The notes: generated by a model not told the origin, from the letters alone. A stretch of DNA of 55,604 nt from Burkholderiales bacterium (GCA_021299735.1 JAJTEM010000026.1:1-55604), one strand, 5' to 3'. Shown: positions 20,513-30,383, counted from the stretch's first letter. Translations and numbers: made by a program.

Positions 20513-22810
20513 TTGAAGAAAAGCAAAAAATTACTGCAAGTGCACCCAGTGCCCACCCGCCCTACGGCCATCGCATTCAGTTTGCTGTGTCTTGGCGCGC
20601 CTATGGTTGCCCAATCCACGGAGGCCACGGCGCCCATGGTTGCTCCGCCCACGCGTCTGAAAATTGACGGTGGGTTTCTCGGCGTAAGCACAAAAATTCC
20701 GGAAGATGAGTCCACCTACATTTCCGCAGACAAGCTTTACGGCAACAGCGCAGAGGAAACTTTTCTGGAAGGCAATGTTGAGATTCGGCGCAACAAAATG
20801 AAACTGTTTAGCGACTCCATCAATTATTCGCCGATTACCGACCGAGCCAACGCGAAGGGTAACCTGATCATTGAACAGGAGAACATGATTTTGCGGGCGC
20901 CCGAGGGCAGCGTGAAACTGGGTACGGGCGAAAGCCGGATGACCAAGCCCACCTTTGAGTTGAAAGAAATCAACGGCAAGGGCCGCGCGGACAAAATGCA
21001 GTACGACGGGATCTCAACACTGACACTTGAAAATCCGAATTACACCGTGTGTGAGGTGCCCAATCCCGAGGCTGCGGACCAAGGCGACTGGTACATCACC
21101 GCAGACTCTCTGGAAATTGACAAGGCCGCCGAAGTGGGCCGTGCACGTGGCGCCAAAGTGGTGTTTCAGGATGTTCCCATATTGGGCGCCCCCTACTTTT
21201 CATTCCCCACCACCGACAGGCGCAAAAGCGGCTTTCTTCCGCCCTCTTTTGGAACTGTGTCCAATAGTGGGTTTGAAGTTACAGTGCCGTATTACCTGAA
21301 CATCGCCCCGGACAAAGACATGACCCTTTATCCGAAAGTCATCTCGGGCCGGGGCTATCAGTTGGGCACACAAACGCGCTACCTGACGCCCAACAACGAG
21401 GGCGAACTGAAATACGATTATCTGCCCGACGATGAAAAAACCGGCACAGACCGTTCCGCTTTATCCTTATTACACAAGTTCGAGAAAGGCCCGTTCTATG
21501 CTGGTGTCAACTTCAACCAAGTGTCGGATGACAATTATTTTGTCGACTTCTCACGCACCCAGGCTGTGGCCTCGCAGCGTATTCTGGTGCAAGAGGGTTT
21601 TCTTTCATATCGTCAAAAAAACTGGAGCGCCAATGTGCGCACAGTGGCACATCAAACACTCCAACTGTTTAATGACGTCATTGCCGAGCCCTACGATCGC
21701 TTACCCGAGGCCACTGTTGAGTTAAGCCCAACCCGCATCGGTCAAGCCAATGCCTTTGTGTCCGTGAGTGGTCAATACACTGATTTTGCTCGCCCGTCAT
21801 CCGCTCCGGCGCGGGTTGAAGGCTCTCGGGGTGTAACACGCGCCCGGGTTTTCATGCCAATACAAAGGTCCGAATTCTCCTTCACGCCAGCAGTTTCAGT
21901 GCAGTCCACGTCTTACGATTTGCAGGGTCAAACACCAGGGGCACCTGCGGGCCCCAGCAGCGTCATTCCAACAGTCTCCCTGGACAGTACTGTTTACTTT
22001 GACCGCAAAACAAGCTTCTTCGGGCGCAAGGTGAACCAGACTCTGGAACCCCGAATTTTCTACCTTTACACGCCGTTCAAAGACCAATCCGATCAACCTG
22101 TGTTCGACACCTCTGTAACTGATCAAAGCTTGACGCGGATTTTTGCCGAAAACAGGTATTCCGGACTTGACAGGGTTGGAGACGCCAACCAGCTTACATT
22201 GGCTGTAACCAGCCGTTTTTATGACGGTGTGAGCAGTGAAGAATTGTTCAGCATCACTGGCGGACAACGCCTTAACCTGAAAACCCCAAGAGTCATCTTG
22301 CAAGGATTTGAGGCTCCGACCACCAGCGATTCTGATTTTTTCGCCAATGCACGTGGCCGCATCAGCCAATCGATATTTCTGGACGCCACTTCCCAACTGA
22401 ACGCAGAAAGTGGTCGTCATGAACGCGGCAATATCACGGTCAGCTATGCGCCATCACTGGGCAAACAACTGAATTTGGGTTACCGGTACACCCGCGCCCA
22501 GATTGACCAGTTCGACATTTCTGGCCAATGGCCCATTTCCGATCGCTGGAGTGGCGTAGGTCGTTTAAACTACTCCATGTTGGACAACCGCTTGATTGAG
22601 GGTGTTGCTGGTCTTGAATATGGCGAAGGTTGCTGGGCATTGCGTGTTATCGCGCAAAGGTTTGCCACGGCACCGTTGCTTGAAACCACTTCCCTGTTTG
22701 TTCAGCTAGAACTCAACGGATTGGGGCGTTTGGGATCCAACCCCACCGACCTGTTGTCCAGAAAGGTGCCGGGGTACACACCCTTCTCATCCTCACAAGC
22801 GACCCAATAA
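20513..22810 (+). CDS. lptD: LPS-assembly outer-membrane protein LptD
   Basis: This protein inserts lipopolysaccharide into the outer leaflet of the outer membrane together with LptE. The frame is open from a TTG at 20447, but that start overlaps a promoter-like TATAAT. I prefer the TTG at 20513 (then KKSKKLLQ, a hydrophobic core and AMVAQ-type cleavage region), giving 765 residues. The N-terminal OstA/LptA-like domain (YISADKLYGNSAEETFLEGN) is followed by the beta-barrel. PILGAPYFSFPTTDRRKSGF is a family motif. The mature protein has only two cysteines, in YTVCEVP and EYGEGCWAL, against four in E. coli. Downstream are surA, pdxA and rsmA in the usual order. Confidence 0.95.
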   Translation: MKKSKKLLQVHPVPTRPTAIAFSLLCLGAPMVAQSTEATAPMVAPPTRLKIDGGFLGVSTKIPEDESTYISADKLYGNSAEETFLEGNVEIRRNKMKLFSDSINYSPITDRANAKGNLIIEQENMILRAPEGSVKLGTGESRMTKPTFELKEINGKGRADKMQYDGISTLTLENPNYTVCEVPNPEAADQGDWYITADSLEIDKAAEVGRARGAKVVFQDVPILGAPYFSFPTTDRRKSGFLPPSFGTVSNSGFEVTVPYYLNIAPDKDMTLYPKVISGRGYQLGTQTRYLTPNNEGELKYDYLPDDEKTGTDRSALSLLHKFEKGPFYAGVNFNQVSDDNYFVDFSRTQAVASQRILVQEGFLSYRQKNWSANVRTVAHQTLQLFNDVIAEPYDRLPEATVELSPTRIGQANAFVSVSGQYTDFARPSSAPARVEGSRGVTRARVFMPIQRSEFSFTPAVSVQSTSYDLQGQTPGAPAGPSSVIPTVSLDSTVYFDRKTSFFGRKVNQTLEPRIFYLYTPFKDQSDQPVFDTSVTDQSLTRIFAENRYSGLDRVGDANQLTLAVTSRFYDGVSSEELFSITGGQRLNLKTPRVILQGFEAPTTSDSDFFANARGRISQSIFLDATSQLNAESGRHERGNITVSYAPSLGKQLNLGYRYTRAQIDQFDISGQWPISDRWSGVGRLNYSMLDNRLIEGVAGLEYGEGCWALRVIAQRFATAPLLETTSLFVQLELNGLGRLGSNPTDLLSRKVPGYTPFSSSQATQ

Positions 22811-22847
22811 GCATCCAACAAGTACCTGACCAAGCACCTGAAAAGTT

Positions 22848-24224
22848 ATGAACATGAAGCACATTCAACATTGGTTATTCGCAATCTCTGCAATGGCGGC
22901 AATCGGCCATGCTCAAGCGCAAGGTATGAAAGCGCCAGCATCCAAATTGCCAACCGGAAAACTGAGTGCAGAACTTGGGGCCAGCAACGGTTCCGGCGCA
23001 GCCGCGATCGACGGAATTGTTGCTGTGGTAAACACAGACATCATTACCCGCAGCGAATTAAATCGGCAAGTAGCCCTGATTGAACGACAAATGAGCCGCC
23101 GCGGTGCGCCATTGCCAGACCGGATTGAATTGCGCAAACAGGTTCTTGATCGGATGGTGATGGACCGGGCACAACTTCAAAAAGCAGAAGTGGTGGGGAT
23201 TCGAATTGAAGACGCCCAAATTGAAGCTGCAATGGCCCGTGTTGCAGAACAAAACGGTTTGTCTTTAGAAGACTTTCTTGCAAGACTTCAAGAGGAGGGA
23301 GTGTCGCCAGCCCGCTTCCGCGAAGAGGTGCGTAGCGAAATTACCCTTGGCCGCCTGCGCGAGCGTGAAGTTGAATCCCGAATTCAGGTGTCTGATGCAG
23401 AAATTCAAAACTACCTGGCGGCCCGAAGCAAAGGTGGCGCCGTGGGCAATCAACCCGAAGTGAGCTGGGTACAGCTGCTGGTTAAAGCCCCGAGTGACGC
23501 AAGCGGTGCCACACTGAACCAGGCACGCACCAAAGTTGAGTCAATTGAAAAAGCACTGAGAGATGGAAAGACTGTAGAAGCCATTGTGCAAGCCAACCCC
23601 GAACTGGCCATTGATGGCACCGGGCAAATGGGTTGGTCGGGTTATGATGCCGTGCCTTCCCTGTTTACTGATTTCCTGTCCAAGGCACAACTGAATACCG
23701 TACAAACCATACGCAGCCCCAACGGCTTTCATGTGTTGAAAGTGCTACAGCGACGCGAAAGTGGTACCGCGCTGGACAACACCCCTGTAACCCAAACGCG
23801 GGCCAGACACATTCTGATTCGCCCCGGTCCGGACATTACTGAGGCCGAAGCCAAGCGCAGGCTAAATTTTGCTCTTGAACAGCTGCAGGGAGGTGCTGCC
23901 AGCTTTGACAACCTGGCCAAACGTTATTCGCAGGACGGCTCTGCCGCCAAGGGTGGCGACCTGGGCTGGCTGTACCCCGGCGACACCGTGCCGGAATTCG
24001 AAAGAGAAATGAATCAGCTGGGAATAGGTGGTGTAAGCCCCGTGTTTCAAAGCAGGTTTGGTTTCCACATTATTCAAGTGGTTGAACGTCGCCAACAGGC
24101 GGCCTCCGAAGAGCGTCAGCGACAAGTCGCCCGACAAGCCATTCGCGCCAGCAAATCAGAAGAAAGCTATCAAGAATGGCTTCGCCAATTGCGCGATTCC
24201 ACTTTCATCGAAATTCGCCTTTAA
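22848..24224 (+). CDS. surA: Periplasmic chaperone / peptidyl-prolyl isomerase SurA
   Basis: This 458-residue protein escorts unfolded outer-membrane proteins, LptD among them, across the periplasm. A signal peptide ends in GHAQAQG. An N-terminal chaperone domain (VVNTDIITRSELNRQVALI) follows, then two parvulin domains. The first begins near EVSWVQLLVK and the second near TRARHILIRPGPDITEAEA, with GGDLGWLYPGDTVPEFE as a clear parvulin signature. A C-terminal helix closes the chaperone domain. ATG codons at 22848 and 22854 are both possible. It lies 37 nt after lptD and 10 nt before pdxA. Confidence 0.96.
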   Translation: MNMKHIQHWLFAISAMAAIGHAQAQGMKAPASKLPTGKLSAELGASNGSGAAAIDGIVAVVNTDIITRSELNRQVALIERQMSRRGAPLPDRIELRKQVLDRMVMDRAQLQKAEVVGIRIEDAQIEAAMARVAEQNGLSLEDFLARLQEEGVSPARFREEVRSEITLGRLREREVESRIQVSDAEIQNYLAARSKGGAVGNQPEVSWVQLLVKAPSDASGATLNQARTKVESIEKALRDGKTVEAIVQANPELAIDGTGQMGWSGYDAVPSLFTDFLSKAQLNTVQTIRSPNGFHVLKVLQRRESGTALDNTPVTQTRARHILIRPGPDITEAEAKRRLNFALEQLQGGAASFDNLAKRYSQDGSAAKGGDLGWLYPGDTVPEFEREMNQLGIGGVSPVFQSRFGFHIIQVVERRQQAASEERQRQVARQAIRASKSEESYQEWLRQLRDSTFIEIRL

Positions 24225-24234
24225 TCCACAAGGC

Positions 24235-25257
24235 ATGAGCACGGCCACAAACCTCCCGATCCTGATTACCAGCGGCGAACCCGCTGGTATTGGGCCAGAG
24301 TTGTGCGCCCTGTTGGCTGAAACCAGCCAGGCCGAGCGGCTAAACCGTGCACTGGTTATTCTTGGTGATGCAAACCTCCTTGAGACCAGGGCCATCAATG
24401 CAGGTATCAAACCCAAGTGGCAACGCATCGACACCCTGCTGGATATTTCGGTCACTGAAAATGAAAAGCCGGGCTATTACATTCTTGATTACCCCCTTAC
24501 AGCACCCTGCTCCACAGGCAAACCAAACCCGTCCAATGCGCCCTACGTGCTGGGCCTGCTAAACCTGGCCTGCGATGCCTGCAAAAACGGCGCAGCCGCG
24601 GCCATGGTGACGGCACCCATACAGAAATCTGCAATAAGCCCGTACTGGCCCGGTTTCATGGGGCATACCGAATATTTGGCCGAGCGCTGCGGCCAAAGCG
24701 ATGTAGTGATGATGCTGATTGGCGGCCACATGAAAGTGGCGCTGGCCACCACCCACATTCCTTTGGCCAAGGTGCCAGCCGCAATTACCCAAGCCAGCCT
24801 TACACGCACACTGGAAATCATGTTGCATGATCTAGCGCTGTACTGGAGTTTGCCAAAACCCAGAATTCTGGTGACTGGGCTGAACCCACATGCCGGGGAG
24901 GCAGGCGACCTGGGGCATGAGGAAACCGAAACCATCACACCAACAATTAAAGCCCTGCAAGCCAAGGGACACGATGTTCAGGGCCCCTTCCCGGCAGACA
25001 CCCTGTTTCAACCCAAGTACCTGCAACACAGCGATGCGGTGCTGGCCATGTTTCATGACCAAGGTTTGCCCGTGCTAAAGCATGCCAGTTTCGGGCAAGG
25101 CGTGAATGTTTCACTGGGGTTGCCTATTGTGCGCACCTCGGTAGACCACGGCACTGCACTTGACCTGGCTGGCACCCGCAACATGGATGCGGGCAGCCTG
25201 AATGAAGCGATAGAATGCGCGCACCACATGGACCTTTGCCGCAGGAACGCGCAATGA
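24235..25257 (+). CDS. pdxA: 4-hydroxythreonine-4-phosphate dehydrogenase PdxA
   Basis: This 340-residue enzyme of pyridoxal-5'-phosphate synthesis oxidises 4-phosphohydroxythreonine with NAD. The N-terminal ITSGEPAGIGPEL, the phosphate and metal region FMGHTEYLAERCG, the motif GLNPHAGEAGDLGHEE and the late MFHDQGLPVLKH are all conserved, the histidines being zinc ligands. The open frame begins upstream inside surA, but the ATG at 24235 (MSTATNLPILITSGEP) follows AAGG and fits family length. Its stop overlaps the rsmA start (ATGA). Confidence 0.96.
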   Translation: MSTATNLPILITSGEPAGIGPELCALLAETSQAERLNRALVILGDANLLETRAINAGIKPKWQRIDTLLDISVTENEKPGYYILDYPLTAPCSTGKPNPSNAPYVLGLLNLACDACKNGAAAAMVTAPIQKSAISPYWPGFMGHTEYLAERCGQSDVVMMLIGGHMKVALATTHIPLAKVPAAITQASLTRTLEIMLHDLALYWSLPKPRILVTGLNPHAGEAGDLGHEETETITPTIKALQAKGHDVQGPFPADTLFQPKYLQHSDAVLAMFHDQGLPVLKHASFGQGVNVSLGLPIVRTSVDHGTALDLAGTRNMDAGSLNEAIECAHHMDLCRRNAQ

Positions 25258-26051
25258 AATACCAAACCAAAAAACGATTCGGCCAACACTTTTTAACCGA
25301 CCAAAGCATACTGGCGAACCTGATCGGCGAAATGCGGCCACGTGCCGACGATACACTGGTTGAAATCGGCCCAGGTTTGGGCGCACTTACCTTTTGGTTG
25401 CTCAAGGCGGTTAATCACCTGCAGGTGATTGAAATTGACCGGGACCTGGCAGAAAAGCTTCGCACCGGGAGCTGGAAAGACAAGCTGACTGTTCACGAAG
25501 TGGATGTGTTGAAATTTGACTTCAGGCAACTTGCAGCACCTTTTCGCGTTGTGGGCAACCTGCCCTACAACATTTCCTCGCCTATTTTATTTGCATTGCT
25601 TGAAGTGGCCGATCGTGTTGTCGACCAACATTTCATGCTGCAAAAAGAAGTGATCGACCGCATGGTGGCTGCCCCTAAAACCAGCGATTACGGCAGGCTG
25701 TCGGTGATGTTACAGGCCTACTACCACATGGACCATTTGTTCGATGTACCACCGGAGTGCTTCGACCCACCTCCCCGCGTGATGTCAGCCATCGTTCGAA
25801 TGGTGCCAAAACCGGCGCAAGAACGCGCTGCAATTCCAACTGAAGTGTTTAGCCGGGTGGTCAGCACGGCCTTCTCACAGCGTCGCAAAATGTTGCGCAA
25901 CACCTGGGCCAACGTGGTGCCGGAACACATGGCGGAAAAAGCGGGTATTGCACTTACTGCACGCGCAGAAGAAATTGCACCTGAGCAATTTGTGCAGGTG
26001 GCACAAATGCTGGCAACGACCTTGGAACACCCGGCGGTCAGTCGCGAATAA
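25254..26051 (+). CDS. rsmA: 16S rRNA dimethyladenosine transferase RsmA (KsgA)
   Basis: This 265-residue SAM-dependent enzyme dimethylates two adjacent adenosines near the 3' end of 16S rRNA. KKRFGQHFLTDQ at the start, the SAM-binding VEIGPGLGALT and the catalytic NLPYNISSPI are diagnostic. The ATG at 25254 is preceded by AGGA and overlaps the pdxA stop by 4 nt. An upstream in-frame start at 25215 would add 13 non-conserved residues. It is convergent with murI, 6 nt away. Confidence 0.97.
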   Translation: MKYQTKKRFGQHFLTDQSILANLIGEMRPRADDTLVEIGPGLGALTFWLLKAVNHLQVIEIDRDLAEKLRTGSWKDKLTVHEVDVLKFDFRQLAAPFRVVGNLPYNISSPILFALLEVADRVVDQHFMLQKEVIDRMVAAPKTSDYGRLSVMLQAYYHMDHLFDVPPECFDPPPRVMSAIVRMVPKPAQERAAIPTEVFSRVVSTAFSQRRKMLRNTWANVVPEHMAEKAGIALTARAEEIAPEQFVQVAQMLATTLEHPAVSRE

Positions 26052-26057
26052 GCTAAG

Positions 26058-26810
26058 TTAAACGTCCAAATATTCTACTTGGGCATTGCTCCAATCACTG
26101 CCCAGCAAATTCACCAATTTTTCCTTGAACACGTCAGGTTGGCCAGTTGTAAAAAAACTCACTCGTTCAAGCAAGGGCAAATATTCGCCCGCCACGTTCA
26201 ACAAGTTTTCGGCTTCAAGGCGTGCTTTAAGCTGCTTGGCTACAGGCAAACCGGTCTCAATCACATCCACACCAGGGCCAGCCAATTTTGAAATAAGGTG
26301 CGCAACAAAGGGGTAATGGGTGCAGCCAAGTACAATCATATCAGCCTGTTTTTGAAGCAGCTCCAAAGGATCAAACCTTTCAACCAAAGCCTTGAACCGT
26401 TCACTGGCCACGGTGTTGGTGGTGGCCAATATGCCAACAACACCGGTTTTGGTTAACATGCTGGCAGGCTTTACAGCAGGTTCAATGCCCACAATTGGCC
26501 AGTTCGCATGAACTGCGCGAGCCTGGTTTGCACCCGCCGCTGTGGCGGTATTGCAAGCCATCACCATGGCTTTGCAACCCTGGTTTCGCAGCCAGTTGCT
26601 CAAGGTCAACACTCGATCGGTAATTTCATGCTGCGGCTTATCGCCATAGGGCAAGTACCGCTCGTCAGCCACAAATTGAAAACGCTCGGCGGGCAAGTGA
26701 TTCAGCATGGCCTTCAGCACGGAAAGACCGCCCACCCCCGAATCAAATACACCCACCGCTTGTACGGACAAGGCTTTTGAAATACAGGGTAATTCGATGC
26801 TTGTTTTCAT
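26058..26810 (-). CDS. murI: Glutamate racemase
   Basis: This 250-residue enzyme makes D-glutamate for peptidoglycan. The two catalytic cysteines are in VMACNTATAAGANQ and VLGCTHYPFVA, and the opening VGVFDSGVGGLSVLKAML is the family signature. Length is a little under the E. coli enzyme because the N-terminal extension is absent. It stands as a single gene between rsmA (convergent) and a binding-protein gene (divergent). Confidence 0.96.
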   Translation of the reverse strand: MKTSIELPCISKALSVQAVGVFDSGVGGLSVLKAMLNHLPAERFQFVADERYLPYGDKPQHEITDRVLTLSNWLRNQGCKAMVMACNTATAAGANQARAVHANWPIVGIEPAVKPASMLTKTGVVGILATTNTVASERFKALVERFDPLELLQKQADMIVLGCTHYPFVAHLISKLAGPGVDVIETGLPVAKQLKARLEAENLLNVAGEYLPLLERVSFFTTGQPDVFKEKLVNLLGSDWSNAQVEYLDV

Positions 26811-26872
26811 GATTCGATCGGATTGACAGATCTTAAAATTACGGCTGACACTTAATTTAACATTCCCTCATC

Positions 26873-27730
26873 ATGACCGCTTTCACAGCCTTCGCCACTC
26901 GTGCCATTGCGCTCTGTATTGTCACATTGTTTGGATTGCTTGGCGCACAATCAGCCCACAGTGCAGAAAAGAATTCAAGCCTTCGGCTGTTGGTCGTTCC
27001 TCAATTTCCAGTCACTGAAATTCATGCCACCTGGAGCAAATTGCTGGATGGTTTGAAAAAAGAAGGTCTTCCAGAGATCGAACTGGTTTTTGCAAAAGAC
27101 ATTACCGAATTCGAAAACCTGTTCAAAGCCGGGCAAGCGGAACTGATTTACTGCAACCCATACCACATGGTGATGGCCCAAAAGGCACAAGGCTACGTAC
27201 CCATGATTCGCGACAACAAGCCTTTAACAGGTATTTTGATTACTGCAACCGGAAACAACTCTACAAGTATTAAAAACCTCAGTGACCTGAATGGAAAAAC
27301 CCTTCTGTTTCCATCACCAAATGCCTTCGGTGCATCGCTTTATATGCGCGCTTTGCTGAAACGTGAGAAAGGCCTGGAATTCACCACCAAATATGTGAAG
27401 ACGCACTCCAACGTAATTCGTGGCGTTGTGCGAGGCGAGGGACAGGCTGGAGGAATGGTTAACGCAACCTTGTTGGCAGAAACGCCCGAACTTCAGCAAA
27501 AAGTTACAGTGATCTATGAAACGCCACCAGTACCCCCGCATCCAATTGCGGCACATCCGCGAATAGATGCCTCCACCCGGGAGGCACTTACAGCGGCTAT
27601 TTTGGGACACATCAAAACCCACAAACAGGTGGGCGAGGACATTCAAATCCCTAACCCTGTTCGCGCAGACTATACAAAAGATTACAAACCACTTGAAAAC
27701 CTCGGGCTTGAGGCATTTCTTTCCAATTGA
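26873..27730 (+). CDS. PhnD-like periplasmic substrate-binding protein
   Basis: This 285-residue protein has a signal peptide ending near AQSAHSAEK. It resembles the phosphate/phosphite/phosphonate ABC binding-protein (PhnD) family: LFKAGQAELIYCNPYHMVMA, LNGKTLLFPSPNAFGASLYM and VKTHSNVIRGVVRGEGQAGG. No permease or ATPase gene accompanies it. Instead the stop codon overlaps the TTG start of a hybrid histidine kinase. The likely job is therefore ligand capture for signalling rather than transport, as in LuxP-LuxQ or TorT-TorS. That role is inference, and the ligand is unknown. Confidence 0.82.
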   Translation: MTAFTAFATRAIALCIVTLFGLLGAQSAHSAEKNSSLRLLVVPQFPVTEIHATWSKLLDGLKKEGLPEIELVFAKDITEFENLFKAGQAELIYCNPYHMVMAQKAQGYVPMIRDNKPLTGILITATGNNSTSIKNLSDLNGKTLLFPSPNAFGASLYMRALLKREKGLEFTTKYVKTHSNVIRGVVRGEGQAGGMVNATLLAETPELQQKVTVIYETPPVPPHPIAAHPRIDASTREALTAAILGHIKTHKQVGEDIQIPNPVRADYTKDYKPLENLGLEAFLSN

Positions 27731-29991
27731 AACCCTCTTTTCACACCATCAAGCATCCCAGCCTTGGCACCAAACTATTGGTGCTGGGTATTGGTCTGGT
27801 GTTAACACTTGCACTGGCATTTACATGGTTCAACACAAAAACCCAGCGCAATGAATTACAAGGAGTTTTCAACCAGCAAGCCACCGCCCTCGCATTCAAT
27901 ATTGCAGTGTCTAGTAACAGCCATTTGCTGGAAAAGGACTTTGCAATCATTGAAACCTTACTGATGAAGGCAGATGGATTCAAAGACCTTTATTCAGCCA
28001 CCGTGGTGTCGGCAGATGGAAAAGTGTTGGCCCAGGTGATGCGCGACTCAAGCACCCATCGCTTGTTACCCCGCTACGACGTAGACCGGGTGCGTGTGCC
28101 CAAACAGGGCCTGGATACAAAGATTCTCACCAGCGATCGCTACCTGACAGTGATTGAGCCAATTGAGTCGGGACGCGTGATAGGCCATGTGGTTTTAGAG
28201 TTTGACTTGACGCCTCTACAAGAACGTCAATCCGAACTGATTCAGCGCAATATTCTGTTGGCTCTCATACTGATATTTCCGGCAGCCTTGGCGTTGTGGC
28301 TGTTCATTCGCAAAACCATTCAGGAATTGAATGCGCTTACCGACTTTGCGCAGCGAATGGTAAAAGACCAAGGCATAGAACACGCCAATTCTCCGACATC
28401 GCGTGAATTGGCGATGCTACACCGCACACTTAATTGGGCATCGGTTACGCTTCAGAAAAAAAACCGGGCGCTTGAAGCAGCAAAACTAAAGGCCGATAAA
28501 TCAAACGACCTGAAGTCGCAGTTTGTGGCGAATATGAGCCATGAAATTAGAACCCCTTTGAACGGCATACTGGGGCTTACCGAAATTACCTTGGGCAACG
28601 ATGCGCTGGCAGAAAAACCTCGACGCAACCTGGAATTGATACAGCTAAGTGCTGAGCACCTGCTGCGAGTGGTCAACGATATTCTGGATTTCTCGAAGAT
28701 TGACGCCAACCGCCTGGACATGGACCCACAGCCTTTTGAACTCAGGCCCAGCGTACAAGCGATGGTAAAAATGGTGTCCAGTGCATATGCAAAGCCCAGT
28801 GTTACCGTGTTGCTGGACATTGACCCCGCAGTTCCTGATTGCCTGTTTGGCGACTGCCCCAGGATTATGCAAGTACTCAATAACCTGCTGAGCAATGCGC
28901 TGAAATTCACGCAACAGGGCCAGGTCAGTTTGAGGATTACAGCGAAACAGGATCCCGGGAACAGCTCACAACCCAAAAGCAAGATTCATTTCGCCGTTCG
29001 CGACACCGGCATGGGAATTTCGGAGTCAGCTCGCTCAGAGATTTTCAAAGCCTTCTCGCAAGCGGAGCCTGGGACTGCACGCAAATACGGTGGTACAGGT
29101 CTTGGTTTAACAATTACCCAGCGTTTGCTGGAGCTAATGAATAGTCGAATCAACCTGTGGTCCGAAGAAGGCATTGGCAGCGAATTCAGCTTTACACTAG
29201 AGCTACCGATTGTCGAGACGCAAAAAACCACCGAGAGTGACTCACAAGCCATCCACATGAGCTCTGACACCACCCCAACAGCAGCGGCGTTTGGCCGCGC
29301 CAGCACTGGTCTTCGCGTGTTGGTAGCCGAAGACAATATGGTCAACCAAACTTTCATTTCGCATGTGCTGACCCAGCTTGGAGTTTCCTACCGTTTTGCA
29401 GACGACGGTTTGGCAGCAGTGCAAGCTGTGGACCAAGAGAAATTCGATTTGGTATTCATGGACATGCACATGCCCAACATGGGCGGCCTTGAGGCATGCC
29501 GGGTCATTCTTTCCAAACCGCAACACAAAAACTTGCCAATCGTTGGCCTTACTGCCGATGCAATCGCAGACACGCGCGAAGCCTGCATGTCTGCAGGCAT
29601 GCGCGAGTACATTTCAAAACCGTTCAAACGCAGCGACATTGAAGCCGTATTGGCGCGCTTGAAATTCAATGTATCGCCAATTCCCATGCAAAACTTCGAC
29701 CACGACAAAGAGTTGTTGAAAACAACCATCAACCTGATTGCGGCTGAAATTCCTCAACTTGCAGATGACATTGAAAAACAGCTGATGGCTGAAAAATTAC
29801 CTGAGGCCAAACGCGCCTTGCATACATTGAAGGGGCATTGCAAACTGGTGGGTGAACTTGCATTTGCAGACTTTATCCAGCAACTGGAAAACCAGTTGAT
29901 GAACAACCAACTACCAGCCACAAATTCACTGGAACACCTGAAAACCAACTTGCGAGTACTGCAACAACGCCTGCGTTTGCTTGCCCAATAA
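27727..29991 (+). CDS. Hybrid sensor histidine kinase with receiver and Hpt domains
   Basis: This 754-residue inner-membrane phosphorelay kinase starts at TTG 27727, overlapping the binding-protein stop by 4 nt. The order is: membrane span (about 17-37), extracytoplasmic sensor of some 140 residues, second span (about 178-196), linker, then HisKA with FVANMSHEIRTPLNGI. The ATPase domain follows (NNLLSNALKFT, DTGMGIS, GGTGLGLTI). The receiver (VLVAEDNMVNQ, phosphoacceptor Asp in LVFMDMHMPNMGG, Lys in YISKPFKR) spans about 520-640. An Hpt domain with His in ALHTLKGHCKLVG closes it. All catalytic residues are present. No response-regulator gene is adjacent, so the output partner is unknown. Confidence 0.93.
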   Translation: MKPSFHTIKHPSLGTKLLVLGIGLVLTLALAFTWFNTKTQRNELQGVFNQQATALAFNIAVSSNSHLLEKDFAIIETLLMKADGFKDLYSATVVSADGKVLAQVMRDSSTHRLLPRYDVDRVRVPKQGLDTKILTSDRYLTVIEPIESGRVIGHVVLEFDLTPLQERQSELIQRNILLALILIFPAALALWLFIRKTIQELNALTDFAQRMVKDQGIEHANSPTSRELAMLHRTLNWASVTLQKKNRALEAAKLKADKSNDLKSQFVANMSHEIRTPLNGILGLTEITLGNDALAEKPRRNLELIQLSAEHLLRVVNDILDFSKIDANRLDMDPQPFELRPSVQAMVKMVSSAYAKPSVTVLLDIDPAVPDCLFGDCPRIMQVLNNLLSNALKFTQQGQVSLRITAKQDPGNSSQPKSKIHFAVRDTGMGISESARSEIFKAFSQAEPGTARKYGGTGLGLTITQRLLELMNSRINLWSEEGIGSEFSFTLELPIVETQKTTESDSQAIHMSSDTTPTAAAFGRASTGLRVLVAEDNMVNQTFISHVLTQLGVSYRFADDGLAAVQAVDQEKFDLVFMDMHMPNMGGLEACRVILSKPQHKNLPIVGLTADAIADTREACMSAGMREYISKPFKRSDIEAVLARLKFNVSPIPMQNFDHDKELLKTTINLIAAEIPQLADDIEKQLMAEKLPEAKRALHTLKGHCKLVGELAFADFIQQLENQLMNNQLPATNSLEHLKTNLRVLQQRLRLLAQ

Positions 29992-30005
29992 ATTAAATCG
30001 GCGAA

Positions 30006-30371
30006 TTAAATCTGTGAAATCGGCTTTATTGCGGCTGTAACCACCAGTTCCACCTTCCAGCCAGGCCTGGCAAGCCCTTTTACTTCAATGCATGCACGTG
30101 CAGGTGCAGTGCCCTCGGGTACCCAAGCGTCCCACACAGCATTAAACCCATCATAATCGCGGGCCATGTTTGTTAAATAAACCTGAACCATCAACAAATG
30201 GCTTTTGTCGGTACCGGCAGCTGCCATGGTGCGCTCAAGGCTGCTCAAAAGGTCCCGTGTTTGGGCCTGAACGTCACCTTCCTCAACGGAGGGCACCTCA
30301 ACCAAATAGACCACCCCGTTGAAGCTTGTGGAATCTGAGTAACGTTTTGTAGTACCTTGTCTGTGTATCAC
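30006..30371 (-). CDS. RidA (YjgF/YER057c) family protein
   Basis: This small trimeric-fold protein is related to enamine/imine deaminases that clear reactive 2-aminoacrylate. I chose GTG at 30369-30371 (then IHRQGTTKRYSDSTSFNGV), giving 121 residues. An AAGGGGG stands just upstream, and this matches the usual family beginning. The ATG at 30398 would overlap the divergent neighbour. The C-terminal segment GTAPARACIEVKGLARPGWKVE carries the conserved Arg of the active pocket. This variant lies in a subgroup of uncertain substrate. Confidence 0.85.
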   Translation of the reverse strand: MIHRQGTTKRYSDSTSFNGVVYLVEVPSVEEGDVQAQTRDLLSSLERTMAAAGTDKSHLLMVQVYLTNMARDYDGFNAVWDAWVPEGTAPARACIEVKGLARPGWKVELVVTAAIKPISQI

Positions 30372-30383
30372 AGGACCCCCTTC

